Of a stretch of DNA of 64,000 nt, positions 32,072 through 41,567 are shown piece after piece. The notes beneath the pieces were generated by a model. The model had not been told where the DNA came from and did not search any database. It was given only the letters and a program-made list of their open reading frames with translations. The first letter of the stretch is position 1. Every line of letters begins with the position of its first letter. This stretch comes from Eutreptiella sp. 'Long Island Sound 2002' (Eukaryota > Euglenozoa > Euglenophyceae > Eutreptiales > Eutreptiaceae), in the NCBI GenBank assembly GCA_964036045.1, contig OZ038379.1:116029604-116093603 (forward strand), written 5' to 3'. A program made the position numbers and the translations under genes.

Positions 32072-32855
32072 ATGGCCCCACCCAAAGGTTCAAAGGCAAA
32101 AAGGCGAGAAGATAAGACACTCAGAAGGGTACGTGTGCGTTCAGGGATAAGGTTAAAGGGGAGCGCCGAGCGAGAGAGAGTCAGGGCACTGAAGGCAAGG
32201 GATGCAAGGTTAAGAGAGTCAGAGAAGTCAACATTGAGAGAGTTAGAGAGTTCAACGTCGCACGGCGCTAACACTCTAACAGAAGCAAAGCCTGTACCAA
32301 CTCCCTCGCAATCTTCTGGGTGCGCGTACGAAGACACTCACCCGCATGGAGAGAGGGTAAGGCTCGCGCCCCAAGCAGGTCCTGCCCGCGAGACAAGGCC
32401 TGCACGCGAAACCAGGGTACCATTCGAGACTGATCCTGCGCGCGAAGCACGACCCATGCGTGAAGCGATGCAGGTGCCAGAGACTGGTTATGCGAACGAA
32501 GAGTAGACCACACGCACATGCGAGGCTGGTCCTTCGCGCGCAAGTGGACAAACACGTGAAGTTGATGCGGAGTTCGAATGGTTAGAAGATCTGGCAGAAC
32601 ACCTGAAAACAATGGGCAAAGACAAGGTGTTGAAGGACCTGTTGGCGCGTCATAACACCAACCACAGGGCCAATAGCGAAGCCACAGCCCACAGTAACCA
32701 GGCCTTTGGTGCATTTTGGAGCAGGGTGACACCCCCTGAGTTACTGTACATATGGCTGCTGTCCTTCGATGAACTTCGGCTCGCCATGAACGCTCACTTG
32801 CCCGTGGTTAGGCCGCTTTTGTGTTATGCTCGCCAGGGGGCAACCCCCATGCACC
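32072..32855 (+). pseudogene. Element 3 gag N-terminus
   Basis: The frame opens with MAPPKGSKAKRRED, a basic, disordered leader. It runs into degenerate repeats of the type PARETRP (about 32380-32560). A TAG at 32504-32506 interrupts it, but the same frame stays coding-like to an A9 run at 32856-32864, where it shifts to the next gag frame. No sequence similarity to the family 1 leader beyond composition is visible. Confidence 0.6.
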
Positions 32856-32864
32856 AAAAAAAAA

Positions 32865-33455
32865 GGACCTGGTGGCGCGCAACGACAAGAAGGAGAGCGA
32901 CGAGTTGCACGATCTACATGAGTACGAACTACCACCTCGCGCTACTGGGAAAGAGCACGACCTCTTACACAAGATGAAAACACTGACACTGCAACTGAAT
33001 CAGATGAAGGAAGGTAGCAAGTTGACAGACCTGGACACCACCATCACAGGGCTGTCGTACCTAGGTGACAAGTGCTCGCCCTTTGTTCGACGACAAACCT
33101 ATGACAAGTCGACGCCCTTGTTCAAGAAGTCAGTACCAATCAAGACACTACACGAAGCACACCTACATGGCCTTAGAATTCTTGCGTGCTCGGTGGTGCC
33201 AACGGAGCTCGAAACTGAAGACTCTGAAGAAGAAGCAGAGCGAAGGGGAGAAAGGCAGGGTGTCGCCACAGCGAAGATCGAAAGACCACTGCCTGTGTTC
33301 ACTGGAAGGAACATTGTCTTCTGGGCAAAGGACTTCGCGCGCTTTCTGAGACTCACAGGTCAAACCAAAGCGTCAGACATGATCAAAGCCGACCTCGTGG
33401 TGACTGGGTGCAAGAGAGACTGGTTGCGCAATCTCCTAGAAGACCTGTTGTCCGA
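32865..33455 (+). pseudogene. Element 3 gag, first part of capsid
   Basis: Lys/Glu-rich helices (HDLLHKMKTLTLQLNQMKEG) precede a capsid-like segment with FARFLRLTGQTKASDMIKAD, the counterpart of FLRLTGQT in family 1. The frame runs into an unrelated insertion at 33456. The capsid resumes at 35406 after a duplicated 18-bp target. Confidence 0.75.
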
Positions 33456-35405
33456 TTCCTTGGCGCGGGCTCGCGATTTATTCGCACTTGGCACAGGTGA
33501 TAAGACGCCAGTTGCTCACAATACTTTGCAATGGCAAGCAGAATTACCCAATCCTTTCAAAGTATGCAAAAAACGTGAGCTATCGGCCGCTTGACGCGGC
33601 GTATCTGTCTTTCTGCTGCAGCTGAGGATATAGCTGATTACCGGAAGCCAGCCAAACTATGTTACACAAACACCGCTTCAACTGGGTGTACTTCTGTTGA
33701 TTTTGAGAAAGATCAAGCGCCGACATGGAGATCAATCAAGATCCGCATTGCCTGCGTGCCAGCGCCGAAAGACTCAAAAAAAGCTTCCGCTCTCCGTTTT
33801 AATGTTTCCAGAAGCTTGTCTGTCTCAACAGCCGCTGGATTTGGATACAAGGAGTTCCCTGATAAGTTGACTCGCAATGCCTGCCCGCCAGCGCCGTGTG
33901 ACTCAAGATGAGCTTCCGTTCACCGTCTTTTCAATGTTCGAAGCCTGTTGCCTCAACTGCCGCCAAATTTTGATAAAAAAAGTTCCCTGGTAAACAAATG
34001 ACTCGCAAGGACTGCCCGCCAGCGCCCTGTGACTCAAGATGAGCTTCCGTTCACCGTCTTCCAATGTTCGAAGCCTGTCTGCCTCAACTGCCGCCGGATT
34101 TCGATAAAACAAGTTCCCTGATAAACAAATGAGCCAGATGGACTGCCCGCCAGCGCCGTTTGACTCAAGATGAGCTTCCGTTCATCGTCTTCTGATGTTG
34201 GAAGCCTGTCTGCCTCAACCGGCGCCGGATTACGATAGAGCAAGCTCCCTGACAAACAAATGACTCGCAGGGCCTGCATGCCAGCGCCGTGTGACTGAAT
34301 ATGAGCTTCCGTTCAACGCCTTTCCAATATTCAAAGCCTGTCTGCCACGACCGCCGCCGGTTAGTGACGAGACGAGCTGCGGCCAGTAGCAACAGCCTCT
34401 ACTAAAATGTAAACAACAACGCAGCCCGTTCCTATGCGTCGCTCTGTCCCAGGTCCTTATTGGTGATCAACAACTCCATCCGCCAGCGCCCAAGATGACA
34501 GCCACCAAGTTTGAAGGCGCTGCAGTACACCATTGCAGCCAGGCATGAACGTGGACTGCCTCCAAAGCCTACATCAACCATCCTTCCGAGCACTCCACTT
34601 ACGCTGCACCATGTCCAGTCCTTCTCTCTGGAGAACTGATGACCAAGCAACTCAAGAAGTGTTTAAACTACCGCCGACTGTCCACTGCATCTACTTCTGA
34701 TCTAAATCTGAATCTGAAATTTGACTTAACACAAGAGCCCTGCCCTTTGGCTGGCAGCCCTTTAAATACGTCCTGGAGCCCACAAGAATATTCAGGTTTG
34801 CCCTCTTTTTGATCGCTATGACACCATGAATACGTGTTCAGCCTCTATATAACTTATGACAACTCAGACACATGGGTTCCTCTCCTGACACGAAGTCAGG
34901 TCCCCTGACGCCACACCTTGCAGGTGTTTGTGAATAACAATGCATTCTAATTTTCCACTATCTTTTCGCTGCTGTGGAGTATGGCCGACCCAGGGGCAGG
35001 AAACCCGGCCAACCACAGGGGCAGTACACCCCACAGTAGGCCCAGAAACACAAAAGCAAACCACAAGTTTTCCACCGCCCCTCCAGCAGTTGACTGCACG
35101 GAAAAAAACATGAAAAAACACACAGAAAGAAAAACACAGCCTGCACTCCCCAGTGCACCTGCTTCTTTCTGTGCGAGCTGAACCCAGCCTTCTGCTTACA
35201 ACAAGCCTCAGTGCAACCAATTCATCACCAAAGCCTACCAATCAATCCACACCAAGAAACCATCAGAGCCATCTTTTTCCCGTTCCTAGGCGAACCGCCT
35301 CCGTGATATATTCTGTACTCCAAGTAGTGTATATATTCTCACGAGGTCCTCCTTTGGGGGACGTCAGCCCCAGAACAAGTTGATGCGGTTAAGGACATTC
35401 AAAAA
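33456..35405. mobile_element. 1.95-kb insertion in Element 3 gag with 18-bp target duplication
   Basis: The direct repeat AGAAGACCTGTTGTCCGA lies at 33438-33455 and 35406-35423, and the gag protein is collinear with family 1 only after removing the insert. The right end is an A-run (five As, plus the A of the target). A long target duplication and an A-tail are typical of target-primed retroposition, so a SINE/LINE-like or processed-RNA origin is inferred. No open frame of a known protein is found inside. It contains a 131-bp tandem repeat and CTATATAA near 34845. Confidence 0.7.
33745..34385. repeat. Minisatellite, 131-bp period, about five copies
   Basis: The landmark AGCTTCCG recurs at 33782, 33911, 34042, 34173 and 34304, spacing 129, 131, 131 and 131. 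Each unit also holds CCAGCGCC, GTGACTCAAGATGAGC and a CTCAACTGCCGCCGGAT-like block. The first and last units are more diverged than the middle ones. Confidence 0.9.
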
Positions 35406-36303
35406 AGAAGACCTGTTGTCCGAATCTAACACCTTCGTGGAATTTCATTCTGAGATTGAGGAGACCTTCCCTGTGTTTGAGACTGATATGCACATTCGCC
35501 AACAACTTTTAGATCTCTCCAAGTTCAAGGAGTTCCCCAAGCTGGAGGAGATCAATCAGATGGAGGCAAGAATCGGAAAGCTGGTTGCAAGGCTTACGTG
35601 TTGTTACTCTGAGTACGAGAATTTGATTCTGTTGCGCAGCAAGATCCCAACGAAGACATGGTCAGAGTGCAAAGACACGCCAGCGCGCAAGGCCCTTACC
35701 CAGAACTACTCCGATCTACTAAGACTGCCTAAAGCCCTGTCTAATGAGCGAGAGTCTGATCAAGCCGCCGACCGCCACGCGCACCTCAACTACGCGCAGT
35801 ACAACGCTGAGGCCGAACTGTTTACTGGCGAAGGCAAAGGAGAAGGCAAAGGCAGTGGCAAAGGAAAAGGAAAAGGTCGAGGACGAGGCGGCGGCAAAGG
35901 CAAAGGTAGAAGAGGCTGGCATTGGACGCAAGAACATCTCCCACCTGCTTTCAAGGTTACCATCTACTGCGAATACTGTGGAAAAAGGAACCACGCAGCG
36001 TCGAACTGTTGGAAGAAGCAAAAGGATGACAAGAAACAACAAGAAGACTGGAATGCACAACAGCAGGCACCACAGCAAGGTCAACCTGTTGACGGCAAGC
36101 CGGCCGCGCAGCCATTTCTGAAGCCTGCGCTGAAGCCTGCACCTTCACCGAAGCCAGCACCGAATCCCGCTCCTGTGGCAGCACCTGAAGAGGAAGGAAA
36201 CAACAAAAAGAGAAGGAAGCTGTTGTCCATGGAGAAGTACCTTCTCAAGCAATGCAAGAAGCACGGGATTCCACTCAAGACCCTTCAGGCCGCACAGAAG
36301 TAG
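35380..36303 (+). CDS. Element 3 gag: capsid C-terminus and nucleocapsid
   Basis: Gag sequence proper starts at 35406 (EDLLSESNTFVEF). Capsid C-terminal helices align with family 1 (PVFETDMHIRQQ with PTYETDLSIRAE). A GKG-repeat region (about 35830-35915) and a canonical CX2CX4HX4C knuckle (CEYCGKRNHAASNC) follow, then a Pro/Ala-rich tail and KKRRKLLSM. The TAG at 36301-36303 lies in frame with protease. The ATG at 35380 belongs to the insert and is not the natural start. Confidence 0.88.
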   Translation: MMRLRTFKKEDLLSESNTFVEFHSEIEETFPVFETDMHIRQQLLDLSKFKEFPKLEEINQMEARIGKLVARLTCCYSEYENLILLRSKIPTKTWSECKDTPARKALTQNYSDLLRLPKALSNERESDQAADRHAHLNYAQYNAEAELFTGEGKGEGKGSGKGKGKGRGRGGGKGKGRRGWHWTQEHLPPAFKVTIYCEYCGKRNHAASNCWKKQKDDKKQQEDWNAQQQAPQQGQPVDGKPAAQPFLKPALKPAPSPKPAPNPAPVAAPEEEGNNKKRRKLLSMEKYLLKQCKKHGIPLKTLQAAQK

Positions 36304-36729
36304 AGGGGTGGGCCCTCGGGAAAGAGGCTCTACGCGTGCCTGGTATCAATGGGGGAGCAAAAGTATCATGGGTTACTCGACACAGGCGCCAGTAACAGCT
36401 TAGTGGCGGAGAAATCGGTGGAGCAAGGCCAGACGCAAATGGGTAAAATTTTCGGAGTCAAGGTTGGCAACGGAGCTGTACAGCTGACAAATGGGGGGAC
36501 AGAAGGAGTTGTTCACGTTGGAGAAGAGGACATCCCCTTCTCGTTCGCCACCTTCGACACCAACGCGGTTGACGTGATCCTGGGAAACGACTTCTTTGAA
36601 GCCAACCCGCACATCAAGTACCTCTCCCTGCAAGCGCCCCACCATTTACTGGTTCAGAGACATGGGCAACTCGTGGAAGTCCCACTGAACGAGGACACCA
36701 CACCAAAACCCTCCGTGCAGGTCATCTAA
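36304..36729 (+). CDS. Element 3 protease
   Basis: The domain is in the gag frame, directly after TAG. The retropepsin site LLDTGASNSLV has DTG at 36379-36387, and VILGNDFFEANP forms the second half. Spacing from the gag stop to DTG is 26 codons, against 28 in family 1. It would cleave the Gag-Pol polyprotein. It ends at TAA 36727-36729, beyond which the same frame continues into the next domain, so that stop is probably a mutation. Confidence 0.85.
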   Translation, partial: RGGPSGKRLYACLVSMGEQKYHGLLDTGASNSLVAEKSVEQGQTQMGKIFGVKVGNGAVQLTNGGTEGVVHVGEEDIPFSFATFDTNAVDVILGNDFFEANPHIKYLSLQAPHHLLVQRHGQLVEVPLNEDTTPKPSVQVI

Positions 36730-37794
36730 GGTCTGTTGCTCAATTTAGGGGCAGACATGAAGCTGGAAGGTATGGTGGCCTTCCACGCGCAGCTCGTTCG
36801 TACTGAGAACTACAAGCTTTCGACGGAGATGAAGAGACAAGGGTTTGCGGACTTATCTTTGAAAGGAGATCCGACGGGTTCAGACTTCATTGAGCTATTC
36901 GCTTCGAAGCAGAACGCGGACTCACAATTCTACTACAACCACAAGGACAACTCCGCCTTTTGGTGCCATTGGGGGTGGCTACAAAGGTGGAAGCAGTTGT
37001 ACGCAAATCCAAGGTTCTCCGGACTCTTAAGAGTTCTGGTCAAGGTGGCGATCAACCGAGCGCGCTTAGTTTTAGTAGTACCAGAAGGGAAGAAATGGGA
37101 AAGTAAAGGAGCGAAGTGGAAAGAACTCCTCGAAAGACTGACTATCTCGAAAATCATCCTGCCCGATCTGCAGATGTACAGCCAAGATGGGAGCGAAGAA
37201 ATTTTACCGAAGCCTTCCTCGCGGACATGTATCTATCTACTGGACGGGGATACCCAACCCGTACCGATGGAAGAACTCGACCAGGAGGAGGTACAGTGGG
37301 TCACAAGGCAGAACCGGGGTCGGAGAAAAACAAAGATGCTCTCCAAATTCCGTGATCACCCTGAGGTCAAATGGGAGGAACGCGGACCTGTCGTCAACGC
37401 TCCAACGCTGGACGTGGAAACTGATAGCGAAGGAGAAGAGGAGACCTGTGCAGCAAGCACAGGCGACAACACCAGGAATCCGAGTGTGTCGACGATCCCG
37501 ATTCACAACTACGAAGGGTACGAATCAGTGAAATGGGACGATTTGGTGGAAGCGATACTACTCGGAACTGAACCTGACATACCTCCGCAACGAGGACAAC
37601 TCGATGACCAAGCCAAATGCTTACTCGCCTTTGCGTGCATGGTAGGCGACAAGACGACCCACTCCGAGAAGAAGGATCCTCAGTGGGCGAAGCCCAGCAA
37701 GGACACTTGGCCCATCGGGGAGCACGAGAAGGAGGATATCAAACAACTTCTCTTTCATCGCGTAGAACATCTACAAGAAAATCAGAAGAGATAG
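36730..37794 (+). CDS. Element 3 methyltransferase-like domain and acidic linker
   Basis: IELFASKQN (about 36892) opens the module. An aromatic stretch with FWCHWGW follows, then YANPRFSGLLRVLVK (NPRF at 37006-37017) and LVLVVPEG. The alignment with family 1 is clear over about 100 residues. NPRF replaces the expected NPPF, as in family 1, so it is a property of the clade rather than a copy-specific defect. An acidic, Ser/Thr-rich linker follows. The frame ends at TAG 37792-37794, again in frame with the next part. Confidence 0.7.
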   Translation, partial: GLLLNLGADMKLEGMVAFHAQLVRTENYKLSTEMKRQGFADLSLKGDPTGSDFIELFASKQNADSQFYYNHKDNSAFWCHWGWLQRWKQLYANPRFSGLLRVLVKVAINRARLVLVVPEGKKWESKGAKWKELLERLTISKIILPDLQMYSQDGSEEILPKPSSRTCIYLLDGDTQPVPMEELDQEEVQWVTRQNRGRRKTKMLSKFRDHPEVKWEERGPVVNAPTLDVETDSEGEEETCAASTGDNTRNPSVSTIPIHNYEGYESVKWDDLVEAILLGTEPDIPPQRGQLDDQAKCLLAFACMVGDKTTHSEKKDPQWAKPSKDTWPIGEHEKEDIKQLLFHRVEHLQENQKR

Positions 37795-37824
37795 CAACGG
37801 CGAGAAAAGCAACTGAAGCTTAAG

Positions 37825-38298
37825 ATGAAATGGGGTACAAGTGTCTATATCCCTGAAAATGACAACGATCCGTCAGCCTGCACCTGCGAGTATCAAGGAC
37901 CGTGGGAGATGTCCCACGTGTGTCACTGCCACCAAGCGAGTACTCTAACTCTGCGAGAAGTGCGTGAACTACTGCAGGAATACCGCGATCGGAGCGCGAA
38001 AGAACATACTCACTGCTGCGACGAGTGTCACGGAAGTCTCCACCTCTGTCAATCTCACCAAGTGGATGCTGACGAGATCAAAGAAGTACCTACACTCAAG
38101 CAGGAGTTTGGGCAAAGCAATCTGGCGGCTTCTGAGGATTTTAAGAAAAAGATCCAAGAAGACGATCCCCGAGTCGCTGAAGTCCTCGCAAGGTACGAAG
38201 AAGCCTTCGGACCTTTACCACCTCCCGGGTCAAGCAAGAAACTGGTCAGAATGGACTTAGAGTTGAAGCCCGAGTACCAAGGCCAGCGGATTACTTAG
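37825..38298 (+). CDS. Element 3 Cys/His-rich linker and start of RT
   Basis: The first third has CTCE, VCHCHQ, HTHCCDECHG and CQSH, a dense Cys/His pattern that could bind one or two zinc ions. Family 1 retains only CVCE...CFCCH. The end, LVRMDLELKPEYQGQR, is the RT N-terminal block. TAG (38296-38298) and TAA (38305-38307) interrupt the same frame before RT continues. Confidence 0.75.
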   Translation: MKWGTSVYIPENDNDPSACTCEYQGPWEMSHVCHCHQASTLTLREVRELLQEYRDRSAKEHTHCCDECHGSLHLCQSHQVDADEIKEVPTLKQEFGQSNLAASEDFKKKIQEDDPRVAEVLARYEEAFGPLPPPGSSKKLVRMDLELKPEYQGQRIT

Positions 38299-38307
38299 AG
38301 AGGTTAA

Positions 38308-39128
38308 CCCTGCTCTAAAGAGGACCAGGACGAGATCATGAGGCAAGTCTTAGAGCTGGTGGAAGCGAGGATGTGCGAAGCCTACAAGGACACGGAAATC
38401 CCTGAGCACTGCTTGCCGTGTTTCTTGGTGGCGAAACCTGGATCGACAGCGAAAAGGCTAGTCGTCGACTATCCAAAGCTGAACAAAATGATCAAACTGC
38501 ACGCCGGCAGTCTCCCTGTGATGGAAAACTCCATCGAAACTGCCGCGTCGTCCAAGATGGACAAAAGATCAGGGTTTTGGCAAGTCGATTTGACGGAGCG
38601 TGCCAAGGAGTTGATGGCGTTTTGGACACCCAACAGAAGGGTGTTCCGATGGCTGGTCATGCCCTTTGGTATCGCCAACGCCCCCGCGCTGTTCCAGGAG
38701 TTGGTGAACCACGTGCTCACCATCCTCAAGCAGTGACCCGCAGTCCAGGCGTTGCTCGAACGAGGAGCGGTTGCCGAAGCTCACATCGACAACGTGCTGC
38801 TAGGCACCAACTCCATCGAGGACCACCTGCTGTTGCTGTCGGAGTTTTTCGACGTGTGTGTGGAGCAGAATCTCTGTATCAAACTAGAGAAATGCGAATT
38901 CCTCAAAACTGAGCTGGATTACCTTGGATTCCGAGTGGGAGACGGTCACTGGGGACCGTGTGAGGACAACCTGAAACCACTGATGGATTTTACGATCGAT
39001 GGAGTCAAGCAGAAAGCCGAAAGGGTCAAGAAGATAAGGCAATTTATCGGAGGTTGCAACTTCTACAGGCGCCACGTGAGGAATTTCACTGAGTCCTCGG
39101 CTATACTGACCGACCTCATCAAGAACAA
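38308..39128 (+). pseudogene. Element 3 RT (interrupted by Element 4)
   Basis: RT fingers and palm are collinear with family 1: CFLVAKPGSTAKRLVVDYPKLN, MDKRSGFWQVDL, FGIANAPALFQE. A TGA at 38734-38736 replaces an Arg codon. The catalytic box is HIDN (38782-38793) where family 1 has HIDD, so the second catalytic Asp is lost. The thumb region ends at ILTDLIKNN, where Element 4 is inserted; the frame resumes unchanged at 52306. Confidence 0.88.
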
Positions 39129-41490
39129 TGAAGCCGGTTCGGACCCCCGTGGCCATCTTTGGGTCACTTGGGGTGTGTATCTATGTGCTGGCAAGCCGCC
39201 ATTGGCTGATATCATACTCTCCTGTCCACCTGAACTTACCCGATGTGATAGTGTGATAGGTTTGGCCATTCCGGCTACGAGCGGCCATATTCAGTACCGA
39301 GGCGCCGCCAGCGGAGATTTATATATCAGAATATCAGGAATCAACAGGGTTTTATTATCATAATGTTTCCGTAATTTTTCAGCCTTTCGTTCTGATGGTC
39401 AATGTATCGGCGACTGCCAGTTGGCTCGCGATTTTGCGTGAGCCGATTGGTTAACTGTTATTTCCAGATATTTTGGCGGAAACCCCGATGAAGGGTCAGA
39501 TTTCATCAGTAAAGGGTTCGTTGCTTCCGCAATTTTCTAAATATGCACTCGAAATTTTATTCAGAATTTTTCGCGATGTCGAAATCGGATTTTCGACTTC
39601 GACATCGCCGCACTTGATTTGGTCTTCTTCCAGTGGTCATACTCTTTTCCCTATGCCCGAATCAGGTTTCCCTTATACTTGCCACCCATTTGACTTGGAA
39701 ATACAAGGGAAACAAAAGCGAATCGTGGGACCACTTTGAAGGGCCATATCTACGCGCGAGTGTGATGAAAGAGAACAAAGAAGGTTGGGTTGCAAGCGCC
39801 TCAGTCTCAACTTAATTCAGGAAGCATCAAACGCCTTTGGTGTGTACACATGCTAGGTAGAGCAAGAGATAATGGTCAAGAGGGTATAAAGTGATATATA
39901 ACTCTTGGACTGTGCAACCGAACATTTTATTGCGACTTTCGAGTGTACCGCATGAGTGTTGGGGTTGCATAGCAACTTACCTTGGGTTCCTACGTATTTT
40001 TAACGTGAAGTTATGTCCATGGAGGGACATGGCATATCATGGTGGGAGGCACATTTTGAGGGTATGTGTTATATGCATGGTATATGTTTGATATGCTCAC
40101 GCCCATGTTATATATCTTCGTGTGGCCGAAGAGATGGGGAGTCATACGTGACAAGGGCCTTGCCCATGTCCCAATTGTGGAATTCAAAGCGCTAGACTAA
40201 GTCTACCGCATATGTATTGCTCATGGTATGTTTGGCAAGGAGATCCCTGAGTGCACTCCCATTTTCACGGGGCATGTAGATATGAGTGGCGAAGGTATCT
40301 CCATGCGCCTGATTGGGGATCCAAGTGGGGGAATTGTTCGCAAATGGTTCCAATCATTCGTGTATTGAACCATGAGCGGATATCATGGGTGAGCATAGAG
40401 ATATACTATCATGACAACTTTGTATTTGGTCATTTTTTCATGTTTTTGACCTCAATTTTTGCTCATTTTTGCGTTTTGTGTACTCACCTGGTCAGCTAAC
40501 AGCAAGAAGCCTATGGGGAGTCGAACATGGTATGTCGTTCATATGTTGGCAAATGCTTTGGAGTTGAACACCACCATATGCCGGATTGTGTACTCCATTT
40601 GGCTTGGCGCACGAAGGAACACAAGAATTGGTCTCAAGATCATGGGCTGACTTGGGCAGTGCGTGGCGCCCATATCCGAAGGGGTTTCGAGGGTAAAGTG
40701 GGGATGTACATGGGCATTGGCCTTTGGTCTCAATCCTCCATGAATGGTAGACTCTCATTCCATGCATGCTTTGAGCCTACGGATACGTGGTAACTTCAAT
40801 TTTGAGCATATATTTGATATATGGCCAATATGGTGTGAATTGGCAGTTTTTTGGCATGTTATGAGTTCAAACTCATGGGGCATATCTCCAAGCCCATTCA
40901 ACTCCAAGTCCAACCAAGGTTATGTCAGGGTAGGGCATGGTCCTGAGTGCCACCCTAGGCCATGACACGCCACCCCTCCCATTGGGCTACGATTTGGGGG
41001 CTTGGCAGTGAACACATTTTTGGGGTTTATGTAGTGACTTTTGATACATGGCATTTAACCATCTTATTGGACTGGGTTCAGGGCATCATGTTGGTGAGTC
41101 AAGGGAAGGTCTTGAGTCCAGGGAATGAGGGGTCTATGGCTGTGATTGTGTAAGTTTCCATCTTTCCCCAACTTTGCTTTTTTTGTGTTCATATGCCAAT
41201 TTCAGGGCTTTCTTCCTTGGTGCAATTCTTGTACATGCCCGCCACCGTGGGAAGACCGGTGTGCTGAACGGAAGCCCGCATCGTGGATTGGATTGTGAAT
41301 CGGGTTATTGCTGCATTTGTGGGATCTGATTGCTGTTCAGGGTTGAAGGAGGATTGTATTCTCGATTTTCTATATTTTTGGATTTTGGACCCGGGACTTT
41401 GAGAAATGCAAGCATTGATCAGGAGCAAAGCAGCAGGGATTACAGGCGGAAGGGGCACAGCGGGGGCCGGTCCTGGTAGGGACCTTCTCT
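39129..41490 (+). repeat. Element 4 5' LTR
   Basis: It runs from TGAAGCCGG to TTCTCT. A TATA-like TTTATATA lies at 39318-39325. A hairpin with 10-bp arms GCGATGTCGA (39573-39582) and TCGACATCGC (39599-39608) is conserved in the 3' LTR. No gene is evident in these 2.36 kb, except that the gag frame is already open in the last 85 bases (from ATG 41406). Confidence 0.93.
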
Positions 41491-41491
41491 A

Positions 41492-41503
41492 TGGTAGCAG
41501 AGG
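41492..41503 (+). promoter_or_regulatory. Element 4 primer binding site
   Basis: TGGTAGCAGAGG begins one base after the LTR, complementary to the initiator tRNA-Met 3' end. It is translated as part of the open gag frame (GSRG), as also happens in family 2. Confidence 0.92.
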
Positions 41504-41567
41504 CGTACCTGCTGCCCCTACCTACCGCCGACCCGGGGACTTGGGCCCTTATGAGCCCTGCCAAAGT

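Noticed and set aside
33903-34392. Overlapping minus-strand frames with YRNPA-type repeats
   Set aside because: They are translations of the 131-bp minisatellite, not a repeat protein gene.
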